A stretch of 64,000 bases of DNA, from positions 248,001 to 312,000 of the forward strand of contig BPJP01000002.1 of assembly GCA_026004675.1 (NCBI GenBank), written 5' to 3'. The stretch comes from Gemmatales bacterium (lineage in GTDB: Bacteria; Planctomycetota; Planctomycetia; Gemmatales; Gemmataceae). The notes below the pieces were generated by a model. The model saw nothing but the letters and a program-made list of their open reading frames with translations. It had not been told where the DNA came from and did not search any database. Below, piece by piece: positions 29,601 through 37,719 of the stretch; the stretch's first letter is position 1; each line of letters begins with the position of its first letter. Both the position numbers and the translations under genes were made by a program.

Positions 29601-30415
29601 GCAAGAATGCCATCCTCATCGTGGAATTCGCGGTCCAACGGCGGCGCGAGGGCATTCCCATCAGTGAAGCCGCCGTCGAAGGCGGACGGTTGCGTTTTCG
29701 GCCGATTCAAATGACCTCGTTCGCTTTCGTTGCCGGTCTTTTGCCTCTGCTCGGCGCCACCGGGGCTGGGGCGATTGGCAGCCGAACCATCGGAACCACC
29801 GGCGTCGGAGGCATGCTGTTCGGCACCATTCTTGGCGTCCTGGTTATTCCCGGTCTTTACTACATTTTCGCCAGAATCGCCGACGGCAAACAACTCCTCC
29901 GCGACGAGACCAGCGAACCGCTCAGCGAAATGTTCGAACACGCTCCGAATATCGAACCACTGCCGCAGGCGTCGGTTGACGACATAATGGCCCTGTTGAA
30001 GTACCTCGAAGAACGGGGCGGTCAGGAGGACCTGTCGCAAATCGCGGTACAGATGCAGCGTGAGTTCGGCCAAGTGGTCAGCATGGCGCAGGCGGCAACT
30101 CTGCTGGAGTTCGTGTCGGTTGTCCAGCGACAAGTTCGGCTCAACCCAGAGGGGACGCGATTCCTTCAAGCCAGCGAGTCGGAGCGACAGCGAATCTGGC
30201 GGCAAGACATCTTGCAATTGAGGCTCTTCCGCGATGTACAAGAGATGATTCGGCGGGCAGGAGGTCCAATCCACTGCGACCTCGTACGGGAAACGCTGAT
30301 CCTTTATCTCCCCCAGGAAGATCACGAAAAACAACTGGCCACATTGTTGAATTGGGCGGAATATGGCGGGCTTTTTACGTATGACGTTGCCAAGGACGAG
30401 TTAGCTCTCCGCTAA
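26645..30415 (+). CDS. HAE1-type RND efflux pump with C-terminal AAA-associated domain
   Basis: 1256 residues, longer than the usual ~1050. Residues 1 to ~1085 are a hydrophobe/amphiphile RND transporter: MFTRILHRPALAIVISILLL, porter-domain GVQNMRYMVSDATSAGEATI, the proton-relay Asp pair in LAIGVVVDDAIVLVEAVH (TM4) and the relay Lys in LLGKNAILIVEFAVQRR (TM10). Between the halves (about 510-575) there are extra hydrophobic segments. From about 1108 to 1255 follows a soluble domain (VDDIMALLKYLEERGG... VRLNPEGTRFLQA ... LLNWAEYGGLFTYD) that reads like the AAA-associated C-terminal domain (PF09821 type) normally found on nitrate/sulfonate ABC ATPases. It forms a tripartite set with the adaptor upstream and the TolC-like protein downstream. 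The reading frame is intact throughout. Confidence 0.9.
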   Translation: MFTRILHRPALAIVISILLLFVGGLGIATLPIEQFPSITPPTVQVAIAYPGASANVLVNSVLIPLERSINGVQNMRYMVSDATSAGEATITIYFEPATDPNINVVNVQNRVNVVKNQLPPLVVREGILVYQVVPSMLMYVNVYSTDPNADQKFLYNFTNTIIMPRIKRIPGMGRPRNLGNRSYAMRIWLNPDRMRAYKISTEDVMEAIAEQSVIGSPGRLGQATGFTSQSKEYVLTYIGRYNQPEQYADIILKANPDGEVLRLKDIGKVELGSEFFDIYSDINGHPAASIALKQAPGSNATAVIEAVKKELEQIKEESFPPGMDYEIAYDVSRFVEASIEKVLHTLLEAFILVALVVYMFLGDLRSTLIPTLAVPVSLIGTFFVLKLFGLSINLITLFAMVLAIGVVVDDAIVLVEAVHAKMHEKHLSPYRASMEVLHEIAGAIIAITLVMSAVFIPVTFIPGPVGQFYRNFGITMATSIVFSGLVALTLTPVLCAMILRPINHHADGNSKNGKKRITLTAKTIALYLVGGAIVLAPLTYLAHYLWGPIGFLLILVPFVQRPFSNLVDKVTNGYAGILKRVVTRRVLSLAVVGSFAFGIVTVNTQLPSGFIPNEDQGVLYAVFQTPPGSTLEYTNAKAQELEEIAKEVEEVTSVTALAGYEVLTEGRGSNAGTCIINLKDWSERKRTAREIMKELEEKCRRMTNVKLEFFEPPAVPGFGAAGGFSMRILDQTNSATPDYKRLGEVTDRFLAALSKRKEVTNLFTFYTADYPQYELIIDNQAAMQKGVTIKKALDQLNILIGSTYEQGFILFGMFYKVYVQALPEFRRYPKDLDNMFVKNEHGEMVPYSSFMKIKKKQGLNEITRYNVYPSAAIQGAPAPGYSSGQALQAIREVAAQTLPKGYGIGWEGISWDESKKGNEDVYIFLIVVAFVYLVLVGQYESFLLPLAVVLSLPVGVFGSFLLLRLMGLANDVWAQIGLIMLVGLLGKNAILIVEFAVQRRREGIPISEAAVEGGRLRFRPIQMTSFAFVAGLLPLLGATGAGAIGSRTIGTTGVGGMLFGTILGVLVIPGLYYIFARIADGKQLLRDETSEPLSEMFEHAPNIEPLPQASVDDIMALLKYLEERGGQEDLSQIAVQMQREFGQVVSMAQAATLLEFVSVVQRQVRLNPEGTRFLQASESERQRIWRQDILQLRLFRDVQEMIRRAGGPIHCDLVRETLILYLPQEDHEKQLATLLNWAEYGGLFTYDVAKDELALR

Positions 30416-30752
30416 GGTTGCCATACCGTTGCCTGTGGCCTCCGCCATTGAGAGCGGGTCGTCCCGCCATGCTCCGTTTCGGTGGTGCTGACTCACCTTC
30501 GGTGACGGTCCGCTTGTCGGGCTGAGCTGCGACATTCGCCGGAATCAGAAACGCTCCTCTGCGTTCACTGCGCTTTACCCACTCGCCCACAGATTGACCG
30601 GTTTCCCTCCTTGTCGCCCTGATTCCGCAGTTTTCCCTGGCACAATCGTTAAAGCCGGAACGTTCCTCTCGTCGAAATGAATTGCAGGTACGCGATGATC
30701 AACCACGTCAATCAGGATTCGTCGGTCTGGCCTGCGCCAGGAGGCGTACGCG
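30416..30752. other. Intergenic region between RND pump and outer-membrane factor
   Basis: 337 bases with no recognised gene. It contains a diverged copy of the dispersed repeat at 30503-30540. The gap suggests that the outer-membrane factor may have its own promoter. Confidence 0.5.
30503..30540. repeat. Dispersed repeat, diverged copy
   Basis: TGACGGTCCGCTTGTCGGGC with following GAGCTGCGAC aligns to the copy at 24928-24965 with a few substitutions and one short gap. Confidence 0.55.
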
Positions 30753-32516
30753 GTGCGACCTGCCGACCGGGATGAACCTAAAGTGAACTCGAAGATAATT
30801 CATCAAAGGCGGGCTTTGTTGCGCGCTTTTGCTGGGGCGGCTTTGATACTTCTTCCGTCGTGCGGCATCCCGCGATTAAGGCAGCCGGAACCCGGACCCG
30901 CTCTTCCAGCAGAGTATCATTTGTTCCCCGGTGGAAAGCAATTCCCTCCAGGCACTGATCCGTATGGCTCCGAGTCGGAACCTATTCAGCAGGTAAGCTA
31001 CAGCCAGACTGGTTCCTCGCAGCCGATGGGTGATTCCGCTGACCCAGCCAGCATAGAAAACTCCGCCCAGCTGAGTTTTGAAGAGTTTTTCGACGATCCA
31101 GTCCTGAGCGACTTGATCTACCAGGGACTGGCACGGAATCAGGAATTGAGGATTCTCAACGAAGAGATCCAGATAGCCAGGAATGAGTATCTCGCTCGCA
31201 GGCGGACATATTGGCCATTTATTGATTTCGGCGCTCGATGGGGTTTGGACAAACCGAGCTTGTTCACCCCGCTCGGTGCTGCGGAGGACCAACTGGAAGC
31301 TGTGCCGGGCGTCTCGTTTCCCGATCCTTTGCCCGATTACCAACTCGGCTTCACGTTCTTGTGGCGATTGGACATTTGGCGCGAACTGCGGAACGCCCGG
31401 GATGCTGCCTGGCAGCGCTATCTGGCGGCCATCGAGAAACGAAACTTCTTTGTCACTCGCCTGGTCGCAGAAATTGCAGAAAGTTATTACAAGCTGTTAG
31501 CCCTCGACAACACGCTGTCCAACCTGGCCAGAACCGTACGGTTGCAGAGCCAGGCGTTGGAAGTCGCCAAAGCGCGGCTGAAAGCGGGGCGGGGCACTGC
31601 GTTAGCGGTCCAGCGTTTCGAAGCCGCCGTGCGCAAAAACCAGGCCGAAATGCAGATCGTTCGCCAGCAGATCATCGAAGTCGAAAACCGCGTAAACTTT
31701 CTGATTAACCGGCTACCGCAACCGGTCGAGCGTCGTCTCGCGGATTTCGCGGACTTTCTCAACCTGAACATCCACACGCTCGCTGCGGGCATCCCGCCGC
31801 AGCTCCTTCTGAATCGGCCTGACATCCGCCAGGCGGAGCGTGAACTCATCGCTGCCGGCCTGGACGTCCGTGTCGCTCGGGCGCATTTCTTCCCTCGACT
31901 CGATTTGACAGCGGGTGTGGGCTACCAGGCGTTCCAGCCAAAATTTCTCTTCACGCCCGAATCGCTGGTCTACAACGTAGCGGGCGATCTGGTCGTGCCG
32001 GTCATCAATCGGGCCGCGATCCGCGCCGAATACCGCAGCGCCAATGCTGCCCAGCTGCAGGCCGTCTACAACTACCAGCGTACTGTTCTCAACGCCTTCA
32101 CAGAGGTCGTCAACCGCCTTTCCAAGGTCCAGAATTTCACGCACAGTATCGAACGGAAAAAGCTGCAAATCAATTCACTCGAAGACGCTGTTGAATCGGC
32201 GAACAAATTGTTCAAGGCAGCGCGTGTCGAATATATCGAAGTCCTCCTCGCTCAACGCGATCTCCAGGAAGCTCGTGCGGAGCTTATTGAAATCAAGCAA
32301 GAACAACTGGCCGCCATTGTCAACACCTATCAAGCGCTTGGCGGCGCCTGGCGGCAATATGCGTTGGCGAGGCGCAACGAGCCGCATCCTTGTTATCCGT
32401 GTTCCTCGGCGGCTTCGATGGTCCAGGTGTCGGTGCCCGCAACAGAGGAGACACTGCCGGAACCTCGTCGGCTGCCGGTCCACGTTCAAGATGAGAAAGC
32501 CAATCCGGCAAAATAA
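30753..32516 (+). CDS. TolC/OprM-type outer-membrane efflux lipoprotein
   Basis: 587 residues. GTG start at 30753 sits behind AGGAGG (30739-30744). The lipoprotein signal ends ALILLPSCG, lipid Cys at 37. Two repeated outer-membrane-efflux (OEP) units follow, with long helical barrels (RNQELRILNEEIQIARNEYLARR; RAEYRSANAAQLQAVYNYQRTVLNAFTEVVNRLS) and the NRPDIRQAERELIAAGLDVRVARAHFFPRLDLTAGVGY signature split over about residues 350-390. It would form the trans-periplasmic channel for the adaptor and pump upstream. The C-terminal tail (after about 555) is Pro-rich and not part of the family. Confidence 0.9.
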   Translation: MRPADRDEPKVNSKIIHQRRALLRAFAGAALILLPSCGIPRLRQPEPGPALPAEYHLFPGGKQFPPGTDPYGSESEPIQQVSYSQTGSSQPMGDSADPASIENSAQLSFEEFFDDPVLSDLIYQGLARNQELRILNEEIQIARNEYLARRRTYWPFIDFGARWGLDKPSLFTPLGAAEDQLEAVPGVSFPDPLPDYQLGFTFLWRLDIWRELRNARDAAWQRYLAAIEKRNFFVTRLVAEIAESYYKLLALDNTLSNLARTVRLQSQALEVAKARLKAGRGTALAVQRFEAAVRKNQAEMQIVRQQIIEVENRVNFLINRLPQPVERRLADFADFLNLNIHTLAAGIPPQLLLNRPDIRQAERELIAAGLDVRVARAHFFPRLDLTAGVGYQAFQPKFLFTPESLVYNVAGDLVVPVINRAAIRAEYRSANAAQLQAVYNYQRTVLNAFTEVVNRLSKVQNFTHSIERKKLQINSLEDAVESANKLFKAARVEYIEVLLAQRDLQEARAELIEIKQEQLAAIVNTYQALGGAWRQYALARRNEPHPCYPCSSAASMVQVSVPATEETLPEPRRLPVHVQDEKANPAK

Positions 32517-32646
32517 GACGTAATCGGCTAAACGACGCGAAAGCGATTCTGGTTTATCTTGACGGCAAAACTTCTCCCCGTTATACCCCTCCGCCGATTC
32601 CCTGCTTGAAAAGAGTCTGTTCTGACCAGGGGCCGGTGGGGGCACA

Positions 32647-34032
32647 ATGGGGCGTCGTCTGCTTGCTTTGTTTCTGTTGTTGTCGGGGCTTCGCGCGTTT
32701 GCCCAGAACGATGATTTGCCGGCGTCTTCCCTGCCGGCTCAATTTGCCGGCGAGCAGAAGGACCGGCCTGCATCCCCCGACTCAGCTCCCATGCTGCTCG
32801 TCAATCCCGAAGATTTGCGGCGATTCATCGACGATTACCTGGAAAGCAAAAAAGGAGATGTCGCCAAAGAGCCGATCAGCGAGGAAAAGCGCTACCCGAC
32901 CTTTCGCCTGACCGGCTTCTTTCACCTCGACGACGTGTACATCATCCAAGAAACGCGCAACCGCTTGACGGTCGGCAATGCAGGCGACGGACTGATGTTT
33001 CGGCGGGCACGGTTGGCTACCACCGGCAACTTGACCGACAACATCACTTATATCATGGAGTTTGACTTCGCCGCCTTTCAACCTTTGTTTGTCGACGTCT
33101 GGGCTAATTTCGCCGATATTCCAATCCTGGGAAATATTCGCATTGGCCGCTGGCGGCAACCGTTCGGCATGTCGGAACTGACGTCGATCCGGGAACTTCC
33201 GTTCCTCGAACGATCGTTGACTTTCGCGCTGTCGCCATTTCGGCAAACCGGCATCGGCGCTTTCGATACCGCCCTCGGCGAACGCGCCACTTGGGCGATT
33301 TCAGCATACCGTTTCAACACCGACTTTTTCGGCAACGTCATTGGCCATTCGGGAGGCTACGGCGCGGCGGTCAGGCTCACTGCCCTGCCCCACTTCGCTG
33401 ACGAAAGCAACCTGGTACATCTGGGGTTCGACTATAGCTTCAATGATCCGGAGGATAATGCCATACGCCTATTCCATACGCCCGAAGTTTTTGCCGCCGA
33501 TAGCCCCGTCGGCAACACGGTCGTCGTTGAAGATAGCATTCCTTTCTTCGTCGATACCGGACTGGTGCCAACGGCGTTCACGAACCTATTCAATGTTGAA
33601 GCTGCTTGCGTGTCTGGTCCGTTTGCTTTGCAGTCGGAAATGCGCTGGCTGCGTGTCGACCAGGGACAGGGGAACATACGGGTCATACCGGCTGTGTACG
33701 CCTATGTCCGGTACATTCTCACGGGCGAAAACCAGACCTATGACAAGAAAGCCGCGGTGCTGACTCGCATCAAACCATTGCGCCCCGTGCGCTTAGGTGG
33801 TGGCGGTTGGGGTGCCTGGGAAGTAGCCGCGCGATGGTCCTATATCGATCTGAACGGCACACTCGGCGACGGTCCCGGTCGCGCCTTGAATGATTTGACG
33901 TTCGGCATCAACTGGTATCTCAATGAGCGCAGCAAGTTCCAATTCAACTATATTCACGCCTTTCTCAATGATCCGACGCTCGGCCCCTCCAATGCCGACA
34001 TTTTCGCCCTGCGTTTTCAGATGGATTTTTGA
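32647..34032 (+). CDS. Phosphate-selective porin O/P-like outer-membrane protein
   Basis: 461 residues. Signal peptide MGRRLLALFLLLSGLRAFAQ, then a short linker with a helical stretch, and a beta-barrel of the OprO/OprP type: FRLTGFFHLDDVYI, GLMFRRARLATTGNLTDNITYIMEFDF, a WRQPFGMSELTS segment. The C-terminus is Phe (FALRFQMDF), as expected for outer-membrane barrel assembly. Substrate specificity is not readable. It follows the efflux channel gene by 130 bases on the same strand. Confidence 0.85.
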   Translation: MGRRLLALFLLLSGLRAFAQNDDLPASSLPAQFAGEQKDRPASPDSAPMLLVNPEDLRRFIDDYLESKKGDVAKEPISEEKRYPTFRLTGFFHLDDVYIIQETRNRLTVGNAGDGLMFRRARLATTGNLTDNITYIMEFDFAAFQPLFVDVWANFADIPILGNIRIGRWRQPFGMSELTSIRELPFLERSLTFALSPFRQTGIGAFDTALGERATWAISAYRFNTDFFGNVIGHSGGYGAAVRLTALPHFADESNLVHLGFDYSFNDPEDNAIRLFHTPEVFAADSPVGNTVVVEDSIPFFVDTGLVPTAFTNLFNVEAACVSGPFALQSEMRWLRVDQGQGNIRVIPAVYAYVRYILTGENQTYDKKAAVLTRIKPLRPVRLGGGGWGAWEVAARWSYIDLNGTLGDGPGRALNDLTFGINWYLNERSKFQFNYIHAFLNDPTLGPSNADIFALRFQMDF

Positions 34033-34165
34033 GCTTTCTGATGCGGTTTCAGAGCGAGCAGGCACGAAAGGCCTGCCAGCGAAAAACACTACGCTTCAAC
34101 CCCGCACGCCGTTATACTCGTTGGCGCATCCAACGAACGCGACAACCGGCTTCAGGGGCAGCGTC

Positions 34166-35257
34166 ATGACGACACTTTGCTTGTTCGCCGCGACATTTTG
34201 CACGGCAGCCAACGACGAGCTGATACTTCGTATCCGGCCAGCAGAAGATTCAAGACGCATCGAAGTCGAAGCTGTTTTGAGCGAGAAACGGTCGAAGCAA
34301 CTGCCGGCAACGATTTCACAACAAGTCGGCGAACGCTGGCTCCGCCTGGCATTCGTGGATTCCAAAGGCGAAGCGGGGCCTCCCATATTCGGAAAATACG
34401 AACTGCGAAAGAACGCGCTTGTTTTTACTCCTCGATTCGCCCTGTCGCCTGGAGAAAAATATCGAGCCATCCTGACGGTCGGAAACGTAACCAAGATAGC
34501 CGAATATCGGGTTCCCAAAGGACCGCAACAGGCCGCTTCGCAAGTCGTCGCCATCTATCCCAGCGCTGATATTTTGCCTGCTAACCAACTGAAGTTTTAT
34601 ATCCATTTCTCCAAGCCGATGCGTGAAGGCCGAGATATCTTCGACCATTTCACCCTGCTCGATGAAAACGGCAAACCCGTCTATGACCCGTGGCGACGGA
34701 CGGAGTTGTGGAGCGCCGATCGCAAACGCCTGACGCTCTGGATTCACCCGGGGCGCGTCAAGAAAGGGATCAACTTGCGTGAGGAGTTCGGACCTGTCTT
34801 GAAGCCGAACAGGAACTATACCCTGGTTATTGGCGGCGATCTCGTTGATGCGGATGGCCAAAAACTAGGCAAAGCCTATCGCAAGAAGTTCACCACCAGC
34901 GGCGAAAAGCGGACACGGCCACTGCCTTCCACGTGGCGCGTCACCATTCCGAAAGTCGGCAGTAAAGAACCGGTGGTGTTGCGATTTCCCGATCCCTTGG
35001 ACCGGGCTTTGCTCGACCGTTTCATTACGGTTCACCAAAAAGGCCAACCTGTGCGGGGAACGATTCATGTGACCGATGCTGAAACACAATGGAGTTTTTT
35101 GCCGGAATTACCCTGGCAGCCGAGCGATTACACGATCTCTGTCGATGAGCGCTTGGAGGATCTGGCAGGTAATACCCCTATTCGCTTATTCGATGTCGAT
35201 TTGGAAGCACCGGCACCCCCCGCTCCCAATCTGAAGCTGCATTTTCGACCCAAATAA
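34166..35257 (+). CDS. Secreted protein with bacterial Ig-like (SbsA-type) repeats
   Basis: 363 residues. The short hydrophobic N-terminus (MTTLCLFAATFCTAANDE) is a probable signal peptide. The remainder holds Ig-like modules: RFALSPGEKYRAILT, then YPSADILPANQLKFYIHFSKPMREGRD (an SbsA/Big_5-like opening) and a final SDYTISVDERLEDLAGNTPIRLFDVDLE strand set. Such domains are common in envelope or extracellular proteins. I see no catalytic motif. A much longer in-frame extension overlaps the porin gene and is not credible. It converges on maf with a 4-base gap. Confidence 0.75.
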   Translation: MTTLCLFAATFCTAANDELILRIRPAEDSRRIEVEAVLSEKRSKQLPATISQQVGERWLRLAFVDSKGEAGPPIFGKYELRKNALVFTPRFALSPGEKYRAILTVGNVTKIAEYRVPKGPQQAASQVVAIYPSADILPANQLKFYIHFSKPMREGRDIFDHFTLLDENGKPVYDPWRRTELWSADRKRLTLWIHPGRVKKGINLREEFGPVLKPNRNYTLVIGGDLVDADGQKLGKAYRKKFTTSGEKRTRPLPSTWRVTIPKVGSKEPVVLRFPDPLDRALLDRFITVHQKGQPVRGTIHVTDAETQWSFLPELPWQPSDYTISVDERLEDLAGNTPIRLFDVDLEAPAPPAPNLKLHFRPK

Positions 35258-35261
35258 GGGA

Positions 35262-35897
35262 CTAGTGATATGACGGTACGCAGCTGAACAAAGAAACCGT
35301 GTTCTTTAGTTGCGCAAAGACTGCTTCGAGCGACTCCATTGGCAAACCGATCACGTTGCTGACAGTTCCTTCGACGACTTTCACTAAGGGATCATTCCCC
35401 GACTCTTCGATGGCATAGCCGCCGGAATGGCCACGCCACGCTTCGGACTTGATGTACGCGTCCAACTCCGAAGACGACATCGGAGTCATCTCTAAGAGAC
35501 TTTGTTCCTGCCAGCAGATTTGCCGATTGGCCGGCAACAACCAGAGGCAGACGCCTGTCCAAAGCTGATGGCGAGTGCCGGCGAGCATGCCGATAATGCG
35601 CAAGGCGTCGGCTTCATCTTCTGGCTTGCCGATGACCTGCCCTTGAAACCAGCCCACTGTGTCGGCAGCAAGGACGACCGTCGGTCCCAGTGCAGGGTTG
35701 TGCAGCTGGTCAGCGACCGCCTGCGCTTTAAGCCAGGCAAGTTGTTGAACAAAACGACGCACGTCGGTAACGCCATCCCCTTTCGGTTCTTCGACGTTTG
35801 GGGGAATCACGTCGAATGAGAAACCAGCTCGACCCAGCAAGCGACGCCTTGCAGGCGAAGTGCTGGCCAAAACAATTCGAAACGGCAGGGAATCCAT
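35262..35897 (-). CDS. Maf-family nucleoside triphosphate pyrophosphatase
   Basis: 211 residues. The family N-terminus IVLASTSPARRRLLGRAGFSF and the central VVLAADTVGWFQGQVIGKPEDEADALRIIGMLAGTRHQ region (split at about residues 74-110) are clear, as is the late GGYAIEESG. Maf proteins hydrolyse nucleotides (dTTP/UTP or m7GTP) to monophosphates. Family AADTVV reads AADTVG here. It lies 17 bases downstream of the FHA/HD-GYP gene on the same strand, so the two may be co-transcribed. Confidence 0.88.
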   Translation of the reverse strand: MDSLPFRIVLASTSPARRRLLGRAGFSFDVIPPNVEEPKGDGVTDVRRFVQQLAWLKAQAVADQLHNPALGPTVVLAADTVGWFQGQVIGKPEDEADALRIIGMLAGTRHQLWTGVCLWLLPANRQICWQEQSLLEMTPMSSSELDAYIKSEAWRGHSGGYAIEESGNDPLVKVVEGTVSNVIGLPMESLEAVFAQLKNTVSLFSCVPSYH

Positions 35898-35914
35898 AGA
35901 AAGGTTCGTTGGCG

Positions 35915-37507
35915 TTAAACGGCACGCAGAGCTTTAGTGAGGGACTTGACCGCCGGTGCATGAATGGAATCTGTTTCCATCGTTCTTAAAACGGCGTCGC
36001 GAATCTCGAGAAAGGCGCGGGCACACTCCGGATCGAACTGCCGACCGGCCTGTTTTTCGACTTCCTCGAAGGCGACCGATGCGGGCATCCCCTTGCGGTA
36101 CGGGCGATCGGAAGTCATGGCATCGAAGGCGTCGGCAACGGCGACGATTCGCGCCAGTCGAGGAATCTTCTCGCCTGCCAGGCCATCCGGATAACCTCGC
36201 CCATCCCAGCGTTCGTGATGATTGCGGGCGATCGGAATGATCGGTTCCAGATCGGGCACAGTCGCCAGGATCGCTGCTCCTTTTACCGTATGACTTTTCA
36301 TCAGTTCGAATTCTTCGTCGGTCAGCTTGCCTGGTTTTCGCAGAATGGCGTCGTCGATACCGATCTTGCCGATGTCATGCAGCGGCGTGCCGGTACGAAT
36401 AAGTCGTTGTTCTTCGGGCGAGATTTTCAGATGTTTGCCGAGTAATTCGGAATAGCGCGTCACACGCATCGTGTGGCCGCCGGTGTACGGGTCGCGCATT
36501 TCGACGGCTTGGGCCAGAATGGTGATGGTATTGAGGAAAAGTTCTCGTTGTTTTTCCAAAAGCTGGGCGCTCTCGATACCGGCGGAAACGCTCGCGGCGA
36601 GGGCGTCGGCGAGATGGAGATCATCTTCCGTAAAAGGTTTTTGCAGCATGCTGCGGTCCAAATGAAGAACGCCCAGCCGCTTGCGGGGCGTCCGCAGCAA
36701 GACGCACAAAACCGAGGACATGGCCCCTTCGTGGATGCTGTGGGCGGCGGCCAACTCCGGATCATCGCCGACACTGCAACAAAGAATCGATTCGCCGCGG
36801 GTGAAACAGCGGTTGGCGAGGCTTTGGCTGTAGGTGGTTCGGCTGGCGGGATCGCCTCTTCCGGTTGCCAGTGCTCGCAGTTTCAGTTCGCCATTTGGTT
36901 CCGCAAGGACGATCGCTCCGCGCTGGGCGTCGAGTGCGCTGACGGCATCGTGAAGAATGGTATGCAACAGCTCGTCGAGACTTTCCAGATGGACGAGATG
37001 ATGGCTGGCGCGAATGAGTGCCAGCAACTGTTCTCCTGGCCTGGGAGACCGGTTGGAATCGAATGCAATACCACGAAGTGCGTCTTCCCACGATGAGGTG
37101 GTCGTGGCTTCAACCATAATGGAGCTGCGGCTGGAATCCGCAGCAGCCCCGTCTTCGATTTCCTCGACAACGAGCGTGAGCTTGCCGCACTGGATGATGT
37201 CGCGTTCGCGAAGGCGCTTGCTTGAATCGGTCAAACGAACGCCATTGAGAAAGGTGCCGTTCGTGCTGCCCAGATCGCGAAGCAACCAGCCGTCTTCGGA
37301 GGCTCGGACTTCGGCATGCCGTCGGCTTACCGATGTGTCATCCAAGACGACTTCCAGCGAGTCGAGCCGACCGGCACGGAGTAAAGTATCCGACTCCCAG
37401 CACTTGCCTTCCAGCGGTCCGTTCACTGCACGAAGACGAATTCGGCGGGATTTCAAGTTGCATTCCCCCCTTACCAGGGCATGAGCAGATGCTGTCGCTT
37501 TCTTCAA
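35915..37507 (-). CDS. FHA-GAF-HD-GYP domain regulator
   Basis: 530 residues. An FHA domain (about 25-115; SRRH 61-64, STNGT 81-85) should bind phosphothreonine. A GAF domain (about 160-315) follows. The C-terminal HD-GYP domain (about 325-515) has HDIGKIGI (HD 376-377) and HHERWDGRGYPDG (429-441), the intact signature of cyclic-di-GMP phosphodiesterases. The protein could join Ser/Thr kinase signalling (several kinases are in this window) to c-di-GMP turnover. No membrane segments. It is divergent from guaB. Confidence 0.92.
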   Translation of the reverse strand: MKKATASAHALVRGECNLKSRRIRLRAVNGPLEGKCWESDTLLRAGRLDSLEVVLDDTSVSRRHAEVRASEDGWLLRDLGSTNGTFLNGVRLTDSSKRLRERDIIQCGKLTLVVEEIEDGAAADSSRSSIMVEATTTSSWEDALRGIAFDSNRSPRPGEQLLALIRASHHLVHLESLDELLHTILHDAVSALDAQRGAIVLAEPNGELKLRALATGRGDPASRTTYSQSLANRCFTRGESILCCSVGDDPELAAAHSIHEGAMSSVLCVLLRTPRKRLGVLHLDRSMLQKPFTEDDLHLADALAASVSAGIESAQLLEKQRELFLNTITILAQAVEMRDPYTGGHTMRVTRYSELLGKHLKISPEEQRLIRTGTPLHDIGKIGIDDAILRKPGKLTDEEFELMKSHTVKGAAILATVPDLEPIIPIARNHHERWDGRGYPDGLAGEKIPRLARIVAVADAFDAMTSDRPYRKGMPASVAFEEVEKQAGRQFDPECARAFLEIRDAVLRTMETDSIHAPAVKSLTKALRAV

Positions 37508-37719
37508 TTATATCTTCGAGCCGCAATTGCAAGAAAGAGCGAATACGAATTTCGCCAACAGCAGCACGAGCAGCATGCGACCGTGACACGTCGAACGAAA
37601 GGTGCGCTGTCTCGGATCGAATCCACTTGCCGGGCTGCCGAACTCGCTCACGCCATTTTTGGAAGAGGTCGGCAAACTTCATATAATGCTGCGAAAAGCA
37701 CCGCACAAGGAGCTGTCCC

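Noticed and set aside
28928..30334. 468-residue frame on the minus strand opposite the RND pump
   Set aside because: Antisense shadow of the pump, Asp/Gln/His-rich as expected from reversed codons, no recognisable motif.
34020..34166. Longer N-terminus for the Ig-like protein starting inside the porin gene
   Set aside because: It overlaps the porin C-terminus by over 100 bases with a Ser/Pro-rich non-family sequence; the start at 34166 gives a signal peptide.
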